64,000 nt of DNA, from NCBI RefSeq assembly GCF_001942405.1, contig NZ_MKKA01000011.1, positions 124,001 to 188,000 of the forward strand, read 5' to 3'. Shown here one piece after another: positions 36,531-46,077 of the stretch. Source of the DNA: Ornithinimicrobium sp. CNJ-824. Lineage in GTDB: Bacteria; Actinomycetota; Actinomycetes; Actinomycetales; Dermatophilaceae. Under the pieces are notes generated by a model. That model saw only the letters and a list, made by a program, of their open reading frames with translations. It had not been told where the DNA came from and did not search any database. Numbering within the stretch: the stretch's first letter is position 1; every line of letters starts with the position of its first letter. The position numbers and the translations under genes are program-made.

Positions 36531-37697
36531 TCAGGACCCCCAGGCCTCGACCAGCTGCTCGCGGACGGCGATCATCTCGGGGGTGAACTCCTCGCCCTCG
36601 GCGGGTACCCGCACCCCCATGAACACCATGGTGCGCAGGACGGCCTCCTCGGTGACCTCGTCGATGCCGGCCAGGGTGGTGAAGGCCTCCGGCGGCGTGA
36701 GCACCACGTCGGGCTCGACGGTGAACGTGGTGTCGCGCAGGAGCGTCCCGATGACGAACGCCGACCCGTCCTCGAACAGCAGGGTCTTGGTGTCGTCGGA
36801 GATGAGCCAGTTCCTCTCCTGCAGCGTGGCCCTGCCCTCCACCGCGGCCGCCTGCTCCTCGGCGGCGTCCCGGACGGCCGGGCTGTAGCCGTGGGTGCGG
36901 TACTCGGGGATCTCCTCCGGCTGCGGCCAGCTGGTGTAGGCGGCGATCTCCTTCAGCGTGTCCCGCGGGGCGACGAGCAGGTCTCCCTTGCCCTCGCGCA
37001 GCACGGGGGTGCCGACCGACCGGGGGTCGAAGGTGGGCACGGAGGTCCCCGGGAGCATGGGGGCCTCCCAGATGATCCGGAAGTCCTCCTGCTCCCCGGT
37101 GCGGCTCTCCATGAGGTGCAGCACCGGCACCCCGTCGTCGGGCACGGTCTGCACGAGCAGGAACTGGGGCAGTTCCCCGTCCTCGCGGCTGATCGCCAGG
37201 ACGTTGGGCTCGGCCGGGGCGTCCATCTCCGCCTCCGCCGACTCGCCGTTGACGGCCTCCAGGACGTCCGCGGCCTCCGCCGCGTCCCGGGCCGAGCCCA
37301 TGACGGACTTGCGGTGGTCGTCCACGACCTCGTCCCCGTCGCCCCGGAGTGCCGCGTGCCGCCGCTCCAGGATGGTGGCGGCGACCTGCTCGGCGTCCTC
37401 GACGCTCATGACCGCGGTCGCCTCGTCGGTGCTCATGGCGACCGTCTCGTCCTCCGTGTCGCCCGAGGTCGCGGCGACGTCGGCCGTGGCGGTGCTGTCG
37501 TCGGCGTCGGCCCCCTCGGAGGTCGCGGTGGCCCCGTCCGCGTCCGGGCCGGCGGTCGTCGCCGGGCCGTCCGTGGCGGTGGCGCCGGTCGCGTCGTCGG
37601 CGGAGGAGGCGTCGGAGGAGCCGTCCCCACCGGTGCAGGCGGAGAGCGCGAGCGCCGAGGTCAGGGCGACCGCGGCGGTCAGACGGGGAAGTTTCAT
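36531..37697 (-). CDS. Putative lipoprotein of unknown function
   Basis: 388-aa exported lipoprotein: signal peptide MKLPRLTAAVALTSALALSAC ends in a lipobox LSAC, followed by about 80 residues of Ser/Thr/Ala/Asp-rich low-complexity sequence (a wall-spanning tether) and a 280-residue folded part (AAEAADVLEAVNGESAE to VREQLVEAWGS) I cannot assign. An MNxxP-like domain or penicillin-binding feature was not seen. ATG 37697 chosen because it begins the signal peptide; an earlier GTG would add residues before it. Lies between the CnoX-like gene and the DUF1353 gene, same strand. Confidence 0.75.
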   Translation of the reverse strand: MKLPRLTAAVALTSALALSACTGGDGSSDASSADDATGATATDGPATTAGPDADGATATSEGADADDSTATADVAATSGDTEDETVAMSTDEATAVMSVEDAEQVAATILERRHAALRGDGDEVVDDHRKSVMGSARDAAEAADVLEAVNGESAEAEMDAPAEPNVLAISREDGELPQFLLVQTVPDDGVPVLHLMESRTGEQEDFRIIWEAPMLPGTSVPTFDPRSVGTPVLREGKGDLLVAPRDTLKEIAAYTSWPQPEEIPEYRTHGYSPAVRDAAEEQAAAVEGRATLQERNWLISDDTKTLLFEDGSAFVIGTLLRDTTFTVEPDVVLTPPEAFTTLAGIDEVTEEAVLRTMVFMGVRVPAEGEEFTPEMIAVREQLVEAWGS

Positions 37698-37734
37698 AAC
37701 GAAACGGTAAACACCCCCGGCCTCCCGCGCCAAA

Positions 37735-38502
37735 TCAGGGACCTCCCAGGTCCCTGGTCCGCACCCCCCGCCGGTCCGCGGGACCGCTCACCCACCGCTC
37801 CAGCAGCTGGTACCCGCCGTAGAGGACCAGCAGGACTGCCGTCACGTGCAGGAGCAGCGCCAACGCGACCCCGCTGATCACCCCGGCCTGCCAGTAGCGG
37901 CCCCAGGACAGGGCCAGGACCGAGGGGACCAGGACGGCGAAGACCGCCCCCAGGACCAGCTCCTGCTGCCAGGGCCGGTCCCCCATCCACGGCAGCACGT
38001 CGATTACGTCGAGGAAGTCCAGCGTCGCCAGCACCCCGACAAGGGCCACCAGGCCCAGCACGCTCACCAGCCGGGTGCGGTGCCACGGGTCCCGGCCCGC
38101 CCACAGCGTCCCCAGGGTCACCGCCGCCCACATCAGCCAGGCGCGGACCCGGCCGGTGCCCAGCTCGACCATGGCCGTGCGGAAGAGGCGGTCGGCCTCG
38201 TGCCGGTCGACCACCGGTCCCTCGTGCGACCCGGGCCGCACGAGGGCGTCGTGCAGCACCGCCGCGGGCAGGAACTCCCCGCTCACCGGCACCAGCCAGG
38301 TGAACAGGTGGGGCACCGAGGCCAGGTCGGTGGTGAAGGTGTCCAGGTCGGTGGGGACGACGAAGGGCTCGGGGTGGTCGGGCGAGCGGTAGCCGAAGCG
38401 GCGCAGCAGGCTGAAGTCGCGCCCGTCCACGCTGCGCAGCTCCAGCCGCAGCAGACCGCCGGTCTCCGCGTCGAAGAACTCCCCCGACCCCACCTCCGTC
38501 AC
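37735..38502 (-). CDS. DUF1353 protein with C-terminal membrane domain
   Basis: 255 aa. The first 110 residues match the DUF1353 pattern: VVPTDLDTFTTDLASVPHLFTWLVPVSGEF then LPAAVLHDALVRPGS and DRHEADRLFRTAMVELGTG. The rest holds about four hydrophobic helices (LVSVLGLVALVGVLATLDFL, LVLGAVFAVLVPSVLALSW, VALALLLHVTAVLLVLYGGY). DUF1353 is mostly known as a small stand-alone, often phage-encoded domain; function unknown. GTG 38502 overlaps the iminopeptidase stop (GTGA), so the two are coupled. Confidence 0.8.
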   Translation of the reverse strand: MTEVGSGEFFDAETGGLLRLELRSVDGRDFSLLRRFGYRSPDHPEPFVVPTDLDTFTTDLASVPHLFTWLVPVSGEFLPAAVLHDALVRPGSHEGPVVDRHEADRLFRTAMVELGTGRVRAWLMWAAVTLGTLWAGRDPWHRTRLVSVLGLVALVGVLATLDFLDVIDVLPWMGDRPWQQELVLGAVFAVLVPSVLALSWGRYWQAGVISGVALALLLHVTAVLLVLYGGYQLLERWVSGPADRRGVRTRDLGGP

Positions 38503-39474
38503 CCCGCGGCGAAGCGGTCCGTGGCCCGGACCAGGGCGTCGAGGGTGCCCGGCTCGGAGAACGCGTGCCCGGCGTCGGGGACCACGACGAACTCCGCGTG
38601 CGGCATGCGGGCGGCGAGGTCGAAGGCCGTGCGGGCCGGGGTGCACATGTCCAGGCGGCCCTGGACGATGACGGTGGGCACGGCGGAGAGCCGGTCCGCG
38701 TCCGCCAGCAGCTGGCCCTCGCGCAGAAAGCCGCCGTGGGTGAAGTAGTGGTTCTCGATCCGGGCGAAGGCCAGCGCCTGGGCCGGCTCGGTGGCTTGGC
38801 GTAGCCATCCTCGTCCGGCTGGACGGTGATGATCCTCGACTCCCAGCCGCTCCAGGCGACCGCCGCCGGCAGGTGCACCTGCGGGTCGGGGTCGAAGAGC
38901 AGCTCGTGGTAGGCCTCCATCATCGCGTGCCGGCGGTCCGGGGCGACGGGGGCGACGTAGTCGGCCCAGTGGTCGGGGTAGACGTGCTCGAGGTGGCCGC
39001 GTTCGTACATCCACGCCAGCTCCGCCCGGCGCAGGGTGAAGATGCCCCGCAGCACCAGCTCGCCGACCCGCTCCGGGTGCCGTTGCGCGTAGGCCAGCGA
39101 CAGGGTGGAGCCCCACGAGCCGCCGAACACCTGCCACCGGTCCACCCCGAGGTGCTCACGCACCCGTTCCAGGTCCTCGACCAGGTGCCAGGTCGTGTTC
39201 GTCGCCCACACCCGGGGGTCCACGGTGGTGGAGGCGTGCGGCCGCGACCGACCCGCCATCCGCTGGTCGACGAGCACGATCCGGTAGCGCTCCGGGTCGA
39301 ACACCCGACGCTGCCGGGGCGAGGTGCCGCTGCCCGGGCCGCCGTGCACGAAGACCACCGGGCGGCCGTCGGGGTTGCCGGACTGCTCGACGTAGATCTC
39401 GTGCCCGTCCCCCACGGCAGGTGCTCCACGGCATACGGCTCGATCTCGGGGTAGAAGGTGCGTCGCTGCTCCAC
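38499..39474 (-). CDS. pip: Proline iminopeptidase (two apparent 1-nt deletions)
   Basis: Alpha/beta-hydrolase (S33) removing N-terminal proline. Blocks in order across three frames: MEQRRTFYPEIEPYAVEHLP; then EIYVEQSGNPDGRPVVFVHGGPGSG, ERVREHLGVDRWQVFGGSWGSTLSLAYA (catalytic Ser in GGSWGS), RRHAMMEAYHELLF; then FARIENHYFTHGGFL, VQGRLDMCTPA (Asp) and PDAGHAFSEPG (His). Lost bases near 39413-39416 and 38796-38799 explain the frames; repaired length 325 aa. The usual DQRGCGRS loop reads DQRMAGRS here, an unusual change next to the substrate site that may itself be a reading error. Confidence 0.88.
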
Positions 39475-39527
39475 GCCCCCTGCCTACCACGCGACGACGA
39501 CACCGGACGGCAGTAGTCTTCCTGGGC

Positions 39528-40793
39528 ATGTCGACCAGCGCCGCCACCGCCGACACCGACCGCCCGTGGGCCTCCCGGCTGGCCGCCCTCGGACCCGGCC
39601 TGCTCGCGGCCTCGGCCGCGATCGGGGCCTCGCACCTGGTCTCCTCGACCCAGGCGGGGGCGCTCTTCGGCTGGCAGCTGGGGCTGGTCATCGTGCTCGC
39701 CCTCGTGCTGAAGTACCCCTTCTTCCGGTTCGGTCCGGAGTACACCGCCGAGACCGGGCTGAGCCTCGTCGAGGGGTATGCCCGCAAGGGCCGGCCCTAC
39801 CTGCTCGTCTTCTTCGTGCTGTCCGCGCTGTCGTCGGTCATCTCCACCGCCGGCGTCACCCTCCTCGGGACGGTGATCCTCGCGTGGATCCTGCCCTCCT
39901 CCTGGGGGCTGGGGGTGCCCGTGCTCGCGGCCGCCCTCATGGGGCTCACCTGGTTGCTGCTGGTCGGCGGCCACTACAAGGCGCTCGACGGCGTCACCAA
40001 GGTCATCGTGGTCACGCTGGCCCTGGGCACCGTCGTGGCGGTGGTCATGGCCGCGGGACGCACCCCGGTGCGGGAGGCCGGCTTCGTGGACCCCTCGCCG
40101 TGGACGCTGGCCACCCTGCCCTTCCTCGTCGCCCTCGTCGGCTGGATGCCCGCCCCGGTGGAGATCAGCGCGCTCAACTCGCTGTGGGTCAAGGCCAAGG
40201 CGCAGGACCGCCGCCTGTCCCGGGACGGGATCCTGTTCGACTTCACCACCGGCTACGTGGTGTCCGGGATCCTGGCCCTGTTCTTCCTGGCCCTGGGCGT
40301 CTTCGTCCAGTACGGCAGCGGGGAGGAGCTGGAGATGGCCGGCGGCGCCTACATCCCGCAGCTCATGGGCATGTACGGCGAGGCCATCGGGCAGTGGGCC
40401 GTCCCCCTCATGGCGGTGGTCGCGTTCGTGACGATGTTCGGGACGATCATCAGCGTGGTCGACGGCTACGGCCGCGCGTGCGCCGAGTCGCTGCGCCTGC
40501 TCCGGGGGCAGCCGCGGATGAGCCGCCGGGCCAAGGACACCTGGATCACCCTCATCGCCGTCGTCGGCCTGGTCATCGTCATCTTCATGAGCGCCCAGCT
40601 GGCGGGCATGCTGCGGTTCGCGATGATCAGCGCCTTCCTCACGGCCCCGGTGTTCGCCTGGCTGAACTTCTCCCTCGTGCGGCACGAGCACCGGCTCTCC
40701 CCCGGCCTGCGCGCGCTCTCGTGGGCGGGCCTGGCCTTCCTCGCCGGGTTCGCCGTGCTCTTCCTGCTCAGCCTGACCGGGGTGCTGGGCTGA
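39528..40793 (+). CDS. Nramp-family-like transporter lacking the DPGN motif
   Basis: 421-aa protein with about 11 hydrophobic helices, Nramp superfamily. TM1 reads GPGLLAASAAIGASHLVSSTQAG, where canonical Mn/Fe transporters have DPGN; the metal-binding Asp and Asn are replaced by IGAS. TM6 retains a MetPro pair (VGWMPAPVEISALNSLW). Such divergent members (for example magnesium or aluminium transporting groups) exist, so the cargo is probably not Mn2+. ATG 39528, divergent from pip across 53 nt. Its stop codon is directly abutted by the stop of the GNAT gene inside a palindrome. Confidence 0.85.
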   Translation: MSTSAATADTDRPWASRLAALGPGLLAASAAIGASHLVSSTQAGALFGWQLGLVIVLALVLKYPFFRFGPEYTAETGLSLVEGYARKGRPYLLVFFVLSALSSVISTAGVTLLGTVILAWILPSSWGLGVPVLAAALMGLTWLLLVGGHYKALDGVTKVIVVTLALGTVVAVVMAAGRTPVREAGFVDPSPWTLATLPFLVALVGWMPAPVEISALNSLWVKAKAQDRRLSRDGILFDFTTGYVVSGILALFFLALGVFVQYGSGEELEMAGGAYIPQLMGMYGEAIGQWAVPLMAVVAFVTMFGTIISVVDGYGRACAESLRLLRGQPRMSRRAKDTWITLIAVVGLVIVIFMSAQLAGMLRFAMISAFLTAPVFAWLNFSLVRHEHRLSPGLRALSWAGLAFLAGFAVLFLLSLTGVLG

Positions 40794-40800
40794 TCAGCCC
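40787..40800. terminator. 14-bp palindrome carrying both convergent stop codons
   Basis: GGGCTGATCAGCCC is a perfect palindrome; the TGA of the Nramp-like gene (40791-40793) and the TGA of the GNAT gene on the other strand (40794-40796) are its centre. As RNA either strand can form a short GC hairpin; a bidirectional terminator is plausible. Confidence 0.5.
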
Positions 40801-41327
40801 CGACGCACCATCCGCGCCTCCCGGACGCCCGCGTGGCGGTCGTCCGACACCGCCCCGTCGAGCTCGAACCCGTGACGCCGGTAGAACCGGACCGCCCGGT
40901 CGTTGCCCTCGGCCAGCCACAGGTAGGCCGGGCCCGGCCCGAGCACCTCGGCCATGAGCCGGGCGCCCAGGCCCCTGCCCTGGTGCCCGGGCGCCACGTT
41001 GAGCGCCCACAGCTGGTCGGGCGTCGGTGCGTCCTCGTCGCGCGCCGGGCCGCACATGAGCCAGCCCGCGGGATCGTCGCCGAACACCGCCACCCTGATA
41101 CGGCGCCCGTCCGCGGGGACGGCGTCGCGGGCGTAGGCCTGGGCCACGGAGTACCACAGCGGCCGGAAGGTGTCCGCCGACAGCCCGTCGACGACCTCGT
41201 CGTCCATGAGCCCGCGGTAGGTCTCCTGCCAGACGCGGGCGTGCAGCTGCGCGAACGGCTCGACGTCCGCCATGACCGGGTCCCGCAGCAGGTATGCCGC
41301 CGGGTCGGGCTCCCCGGGTGCGCTCAC
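40794..41327 (-). CDS. GNAT family N-acetyltransferase
   Basis: 177-aa acetyl-CoA-dependent acyltransferase. LRDPVMADVEPFAQLHARVWQETYRGL is the usual opening; the acetyl-CoA pyrophosphate loop is LWALNVAPGHQGRGLGARLM and the last strands LWLAEGNDRAVRFYRRHGFELDG. Substrate unknown. GTG 41327 overlaps the stop of the thiamine-binding-family gene (GTGA). Confidence 0.9.
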   Translation of the reverse strand: MSAPGEPDPAAYLLRDPVMADVEPFAQLHARVWQETYRGLMDDEVVDGLSADTFRPLWYSVAQAYARDAVPADGRRIRVAVFGDDPAGWLMCGPARDEDAPTPDQLWALNVAPGHQGRGLGARLMAEVLGPGPAYLWLAEGNDRAVRFYRRHGFELDGAVSDDRHAGVREARMVRRG

Positions 41328-41638
41328 CGGGGGTCCTCCGCCAGGTGGGTTCGGACGCGCTCCACCTTGCTGCGCAGCTGGTCCGTGCGCCCCGGACGCA
41401 GGTCGGCCTTGAGCACGAGCGAGACGCGCGGGCCGTGGGCCGCGACGGCGTCGCAGGCTGCCCGGACCACCGGCATCACCTCGTCCCACTCCCCCTCGAC
41501 GGTGGTGAACATCGAGGTGAGCTCGTAGGGCAGACCGGACTCGCGGACCACCCGGACGGCGTCGGCGACGGCCTCGCTGACCGACCCGGAGCCGTCGGCG
41601 GCCACGGACGGGGCGACGGAGAACGCGAAGAGAGCCAT
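41324..41638 (-). CDS. Thiamine-binding family protein (MTH1187/YqgV, DUF77)
   Basis: 104-aa ferredoxin-like protein: FAFSVAPSVAADGSGSVSEAVADAV, SGLPYELTSMFTTVEGEWDEVMPVV, RVSLVLKADLRPG. The family binds hydroxymethylpyrimidine/thiamine-like ligands in structures; a physiological role is not settled. ATG 41638. Because meaB has lost a base near its end, the two genes appear joined in one frame in the raw data; that fusion is not real. Confidence 0.85.
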   Translation of the reverse strand: MALFAFSVAPSVAADGSGSVSEAVADAVRVVRESGLPYELTSMFTTVEGEWDEVMPVVRAACDAVAAHGPRVSLVLKADLRPGRTDQLRSKVERVRTHLAEDPR

Positions 41639-41675
41639 GGCCCCACCGTACCGAGGCCGCCCGGCACCCCCGGGG

Positions 41676-42646
41676 TCAGCGGCCGAGGGTCTGCTCGACG
41701 ACCGTGTCCGCCGCCGCGTAGGGTCGAGCCGGCCGGCCAGCACCTCGCCGACGGCCGTCGCCAGGATCCCTCCACCGTGCTCGTCCCCCAGCCGTTCCCG
41801 CAGCCGGGCCAGCGCCAGGGCCTCGACCTCGCGGGCCGCCCGCTCGCGGCGGCGGCGCTCCAGCTCGCCGTGCTCCCCCAGCCACGACCAGTGCTTGTCG
41901 AGGGCCGCCATGAGCTCCTCGACCCCCTCGCCGCGGTCCGCGACCGTCTTCACCACGGGCGGCCGCCACAGGTGGGGCTCGGTGCGGTCGCCGAGGGAGA
42001 TCATGTGGCGCAGCTCCCGGACGGTGGCGTCGGCCCCGTCCCGGTCGGCCTTGTTGACGACGAAGACGTCCCCGATCTCCAGGATCCCCGCCTTGGCGGC
42101 CTGCACCCCGTCGCCCATCCCGGGCGCCAGCAGCACGAGGGTGGTGTCGGCCAGACCGGCGACCTCGACCTCGCTCTGGCCGACCCCGACGGTCTCGACG
42201 AGGACCACGTCGTAGCCGGCCGCGTCGAGCACCCGCAGCGCCTGCGGCGTCGCCCGCGCCAGCCCGCCGAGGTGGCCCCGCGAGGCCATCGACCGGATGT
42301 AGACGCCCTCGTCCAGGGCGTGGTCCACCAGCCGGATCCGGTCGCCCAGCAGCGCTCCTCCGGAGAACGGGCTGGAGGGGTCGACCGCCAGCACGGCCAC
42401 CCGCAGGTCCCGGTCCCGCAGGGCCCGCACGAGCATCCCGGTCGAGGTCGACTTGCCCACCCCGGGGCTTCCCGTCAGCCCGATCGTGCGGGCCCCCGAG
42501 GCGTGCGGGGCCAGGGCGGCCATCGCCTCCCGCAGGGCCGGGTCGCCGTTCTCCACCAGGGTGAGCAGCCGGCCCAGGGCACGCGGGCTGCCCGCCCGGG
42601 CCTGCTCGACCAGGGCGGGGACGTCGACCTTCCGTCTCGATCGCAT
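41676..42646 (-). CDS. meaB: Methylmalonyl-CoA mutase-associated GTPase MeaB (3' end frameshifted)
   Basis: 323-aa G3E-family GTPase that loads and protects adenosylcobalamin-dependent methylmalonyl-CoA mutase. P-loop [75 protein letters not shown] and NKAD specificity motif ([11 protein letters not shown]). The expected end [17 protein letters not shown] is one frame over; one C missing at about 41720-41723 explains it and puts the TGA at 41676. Downstream of the thiolase across a 23-bp inverted repeat. Confidence 0.94.
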
Positions 42647-42657
42647 GGGACCAGCGT

Positions 42658-42708
42658 CGCAGAGGGTATGCGGTGCACCCGGCCCGGGTGCACCGCATAC
42701 CCTCTGCG
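42658..42708. terminator. Perfect 23-bp inverted repeat between thiolase and meaB
   Basis: Arms at 42658-42680 and 42686-42708 are exact reverse complements around a 5-nt centre GGCCC. Each arm carries the octamer GTATGCGG that recurs elsewhere in the window. It fills most of the 66-nt gap between the thiolase stop (42713) and the meaB start (42646), so it can form a very stable hairpin 5 nt after the thiolase stop: most likely a terminator, possibly an attenuator of meaB. Confidence 0.75.
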
Positions 42709-42712
42709 GACG

Positions 42713-43922
42713 TCAGGCCTGCTGCGCCGGCACCCGGACGATGAGGGCGTCGCCCTGGCCCCCGCCGCCGCACAGGGCGGCGGCGCCCACCCCTCCACCG
42801 CGGCGCTGCAGCTCGAGGGCCAGGTGGAGGAGGATGCGCGCGCCGGACATGCCGATCGGGTGGCCCATCGCGATGGCCCCGCCGTTGACGTTGACCTTGT
42901 CCGGGTCCAGGCCCAGCTCCTTGGAGGCGGCCAGCCCGACGGCGGCGAAGGCCTCGTTGATCTCGACGAGGTCCAGGTCGGTGGGGGCCAGGCCCTCCTT
43001 CGCGCAGGCCTTGGCGATCGCGCGCGCGGGCTGGCTCTGCAGGGTCGAGTCCGGGCCGGCCACCATGCCGTGGGCGCCGATCTCGGCGATCCAGCTCAGG
43101 CCGAGCTCCTGGGCCTTCTCCTTGCTCATGACGACCACCGCGGCGGCGCCGTCGGAGATCTGCGACGCCGACCCGGCGGTGATCGTCCCGTCCTTGCTGA
43201 AGGCCGGGCGCAGCCGGGAGAGCGACTCGACCGTCGTGTCGGCCCGGATCCCCTCGTCGGTCTTGAAGGCGACCGGGTCGCCCTTGCGCTGCGGGATCTG
43301 CACCGTCACGACCTCCTCGTCGAAGCGGCCCTCCTCCCACGCTCGCGGCGAGCTGGTGGCTGCGCGCGGCGAAGGCGTCCTGCTCCTCGCGGGTGAACTC
43401 CGCCGACCCGCAGTTGGCCCCCTCGGTGAGGTTGCCCATGGCCTGGTCGGTGAAGGCGTCCCAGAGGCCGTCGTAGGCCATGTGGTCGCGCACGGTGACG
43501 TCGCCGTACTTGTAGCCGCTGCGGGACTTCTCCAGCAGGTGCGGGGCGTTGGACATCGACTCCTGACCGCCGGCGACGACCACCTCGACCTCGCCGGCGC
43601 GGATCAGCTGGTCGGCCAGGGCGATGGCGTCGATCCCGGAGAGGCACACCTTGTTGACGGTGAGGGCGGGCACGTCCATGGGGATGCCCGCCTTCACGGC
43701 GGCCTGCCGGGCCGGGATCTGGCCGGCACCGGCGGTGAGCACCTGGCCCATGATCACGTAGTCGACCTGGTCGCCGGAGACCCCGGCCTTCTCCAGGGCC
43801 CCCTCGATCGCGAACCCGCCGAGCTCGGCCCCGCTGAACCCCGAGAGCGAGCCGAGCAGGCGGCCCATCGGGGTGCGGGCCCCGGCGACGAGGACGGACG
43901 TGGTGGGGGCGGACGTGCTCAT
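42713..43922 (-). CDS. Acetyl-CoA acetyltransferase (thiolase, frameshifted)
   Basis: About 403 aa, condensing or cleaving acetoacetyl-CoA and longer 3-ketoacyl-CoA. First cysteine in [18 protein letters not shown], then [14 protein letters not shown]; second part [12 protein letters not shown] (His-type NEAF block), [17 protein letters not shown] (His) and the second cysteine in [16 protein letters not shown]. The frame breaks at 43338-43346; two shortened GG pairs restore [19 protein letters not shown] single-base insertion would also do. ATG 43922. Confidence 0.92.
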
Positions 43923-44014
43923 CGGGAAGGACCTCCGGCGTCGGTGGTGGAAGCGGTGCTGCCTCCCACTGTAGTGCGCCGACCGGACGCTCCCGGCGGG
44001 CCCCGGCCGGGTCC

Positions 44015-45532
44015 TCAGCCCCCGTGGATCAGGGTCCCGGCCACGACCGTCGCCGAGACCCTCGTCGCCCGCAGCCGACGCGCCTGCTCGGGCGAGGTCG
44101 CCCCGGGCGCCCCGAGCGGGTCGTCCTCCAGGAGCACCAGGTCCCCGGGGGCGCCGGCCCGCACCCGTCGTCCGTCCACGGAGGCCGCGAGGGCCTCGAC
44201 CGGGGTGAGCGCCTGCTCCGGGTGCCAGTTCTCGCCGTCGAGGGGACCGCGGTGCACGGCGGCCGCCGCGGCCAGCCAGGGGTCCAGGGGCGAGACCGGG
44301 GCGTCGGAGCCGAGGACCACCTCGATGCCGCGGTCGAGGAAGCTGCGCAGCGTGAACGTCCGGTCGGTGCGGTCGGGCCAGCACTGCTCGGTCACGACCC
44401 GGTCGTCGAGCAGGTGGGCCGGCTGGACGCTGGCCCGCACGGGCAGCCGGCGCCACCGGTCCAGGTCCTCGACCGCGACCAGCTGGGCGTGCTCGATCCC
44501 GCCCCTGGCCCCGGTCCGGCCGAAGGCCGTCAGCGCCTGGTGGACGGCGGCGTCCCCGATGGCGTGCAGGGCCACCTCCAGCCCGGCCCTGCGCGCGGTG
44601 GCCAGCAGGTCCACCAGCTCCTCGCCGCCGAGGTTGGGCGCCCCGGCCGGCTCGGCCAGGCTGGCCCCGTCGGCGTAGGGCTGGCAGCACCAGGCCGTCC
44701 GGGTGTTCAACGACCCGTCGCTGATGATCTTCAGCGGACCCATGGTGACCAGCCCGTCGGTGGCACGGATCGTGTCGCCCGTCCGCACCCCTGCGGCCAG
44801 GACCTCCTCCAGGCCCTCGGGATAGACCCCCACGCGGGCCCGCAGGGCCGGCAGGTGCTCGGCCACCCGGTCGCGCCAGTGCGCCCAGGGCCGGCCGAAC
44901 TCCAGGTCGGTGATGCCGACGACCCCCAGGGCGACGGCGTCCGCCAGCGCCAGGGCCACCCCGGCCTCCGCCTCGTCGTGGGCGCCGGGCAGTCCGCCGA
45001 GGCGTTCGTAGACGGCGAACCACTCGGCCTCGGCGATGACGCCGTCGCGCCGGGGCGCACCGAGCAGGTCCATGGCCCGCGAGTTGAGCCACCCGTGGTG
45101 GCCGTCCCCGCTGATGAGGACGACGGGGACGTCGGGGGCGACCGCGTCCAGGTCCGCCGTCGAGGGGTCGCGCCCCCAGGTCGCGGGTCGGTGCCCCCAC
45201 CCGGTGAGCACCCCGCTCGTCGGCAGGTTCCCCTCCGCCAGCCGCCGCCGCACCAGGTCGACGGCCTCGTCCGCGTCCCGGGCGCCCGACAGGTCGAGCC
45301 GGCTGCGCACGAGGCCCCACTGGCGCACGTGGACGTGGTGGTCCCACAGCCCCGGCAGGACCCACCGCCCGCCGCCCTCCAGCTGCTCCCCGCCGGGCGG
45401 CCGGGGCAGGGTCGGGGCGACCTCGGTCACCGTTCCGTCCTCGACGAGGACGTCGACGGGCGTGCCGGACGGGTCGGGCGCCGTTCCGTCGAGCGGCACG
45501 ACACGCACCCCGCGGATGAGGAGAGAGTCCAT
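44015..45532 (-). CDS. Amidohydrolase family protein (YtcJ-like)
   Basis: 505-aa metal-dependent hydrolase of the Amidohydrolase_3 group. N-terminal beta-sandwich ([16 protein letters not shown]), metal site [11 protein letters not shown], Lys-type block [40 protein letters not shown], and the catalytic Asp in [15 protein letters not shown]. Substrate not predictable; homologues act on N-substituted amides or imides. ATG 45532; divergent from mce, 59 nt apart. 92 nt separate its stop from the thiolase start. Confidence 0.88.
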   Translation of the reverse strand: MDSLLIRGVRVVPLDGTAPDPSGTPVDVLVEDGTVTEVAPTLPRPPGGEQLEGGGRWVLPGLWDHHVHVRQWGLVRSRLDLSGARDADEAVDLVRRRLAEGNLPTSGVLTGWGHRPATWGRDPSTADLDAVAPDVPVVLISGDGHHGWLNSRAMDLLGAPRRDGVIAEAEWFAVYERLGGLPGAHDEAEAGVALALADAVALGVVGITDLEFGRPWAHWRDRVAEHLPALRARVGVYPEGLEEVLAAGVRTGDTIRATDGLVTMGPLKIISDGSLNTRTAWCCQPYADGASLAEPAGAPNLGGEELVDLLATARRAGLEVALHAIGDAAVHQALTAFGRTGARGGIEHAQLVAVEDLDRWRRLPVRASVQPAHLLDDRVVTEQCWPDRTDRTFTLRSFLDRGIEVVLGSDAPVSPLDPWLAAAAAVHRGPLDGENWHPEQALTPVEALAASVDGRRVRAGAPGDLVLLEDDPLGAPGATSPEQARRLRATRVSATVVAGTLIHGG

Positions 45533-45591
45533 GGGGTGGGAGTATGCCGCCCGTCCCCACCCGTGTCGGGCACCGGGCCTAGTCTGTGGTC

Positions 45592-46077
45592 ATGAGCGCT
45601 ACCCCCGGCCCGCAGGACCCCTCGGCGCAGAGCGTGCTCGGTCCGTTCCTCCTCGCGATCGACCACGTGGGCATCGCCGTGCCCGACCTGGACGCCGCGA
45701 TCACCTTCCACCAGGAGGTCCTGGGCAACCGGGTCGTGCACGAGGAGACCAACCCCGAGCAGGGGGTGCGGGAGGCGATGGTGGCGGTCGGCCCGGCCGA
45801 CACCGGCGGCGGCGCGCCGCCCACGATGATCCAGCTGCTGGCCCCGACCGGTCCGGACTCGACGATCGCGAGGTTCCTCGACCGGTCCGGGCCGGGCCTG
45901 CAGCAGCTGGCCTACCGGGTGGCCGACGTCGACGCCGTCTGCGTGCTCCTGCGGGAGCGCGGGCTGCGGCTGCTCTACGACGAGCCCCGGCTGGGCACCG
46001 CGGGGTCGCGGATCAACTTCATCCACCCCAAGGACGCCGGCGGGGTGCTCGTCGAGCTGGTGGAGCCTGCCGGGTGA
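45592..46077 (+). CDS. mce: Methylmalonyl-CoA epimerase
   Basis: 161-aa vicinal-oxygen-chelate protein. Two VOC modules: LAIDHVGIAVPDLDAAITFHQEVLG with metal His, and GLQQLAYRVADVDAVCVLLRERGLRLL; C-terminus NFIHPKDAGGVLVELVEPAG supplies the Glu ligand. It interconverts (R)- and (S)-methylmalonyl-CoA, serving the mutase helped by MeaB nearby. ATG 45592. Its TGA overlaps the GTG of the next gene. Confidence 0.93.
   Translation: MSATPGPQDPSAQSVLGPFLLAIDHVGIAVPDLDAAITFHQEVLGNRVVHEETNPEQGVREAMVAVGPADTGGGAPPTMIQLLAPTGPDSTIARFLDRSGPGLQQLAYRVADVDAVCVLLRERGLRLLYDEPRLGTAGSRINFIHPKDAGGVLVELVEPAG

Noticed and set aside
41324-42646. 440-aa MeaB-DUF77 fusion
   Set aside because: The correct MeaB end [17 protein letters not shown] is present in the adjacent frame; a single missing base creates the apparent fusion.
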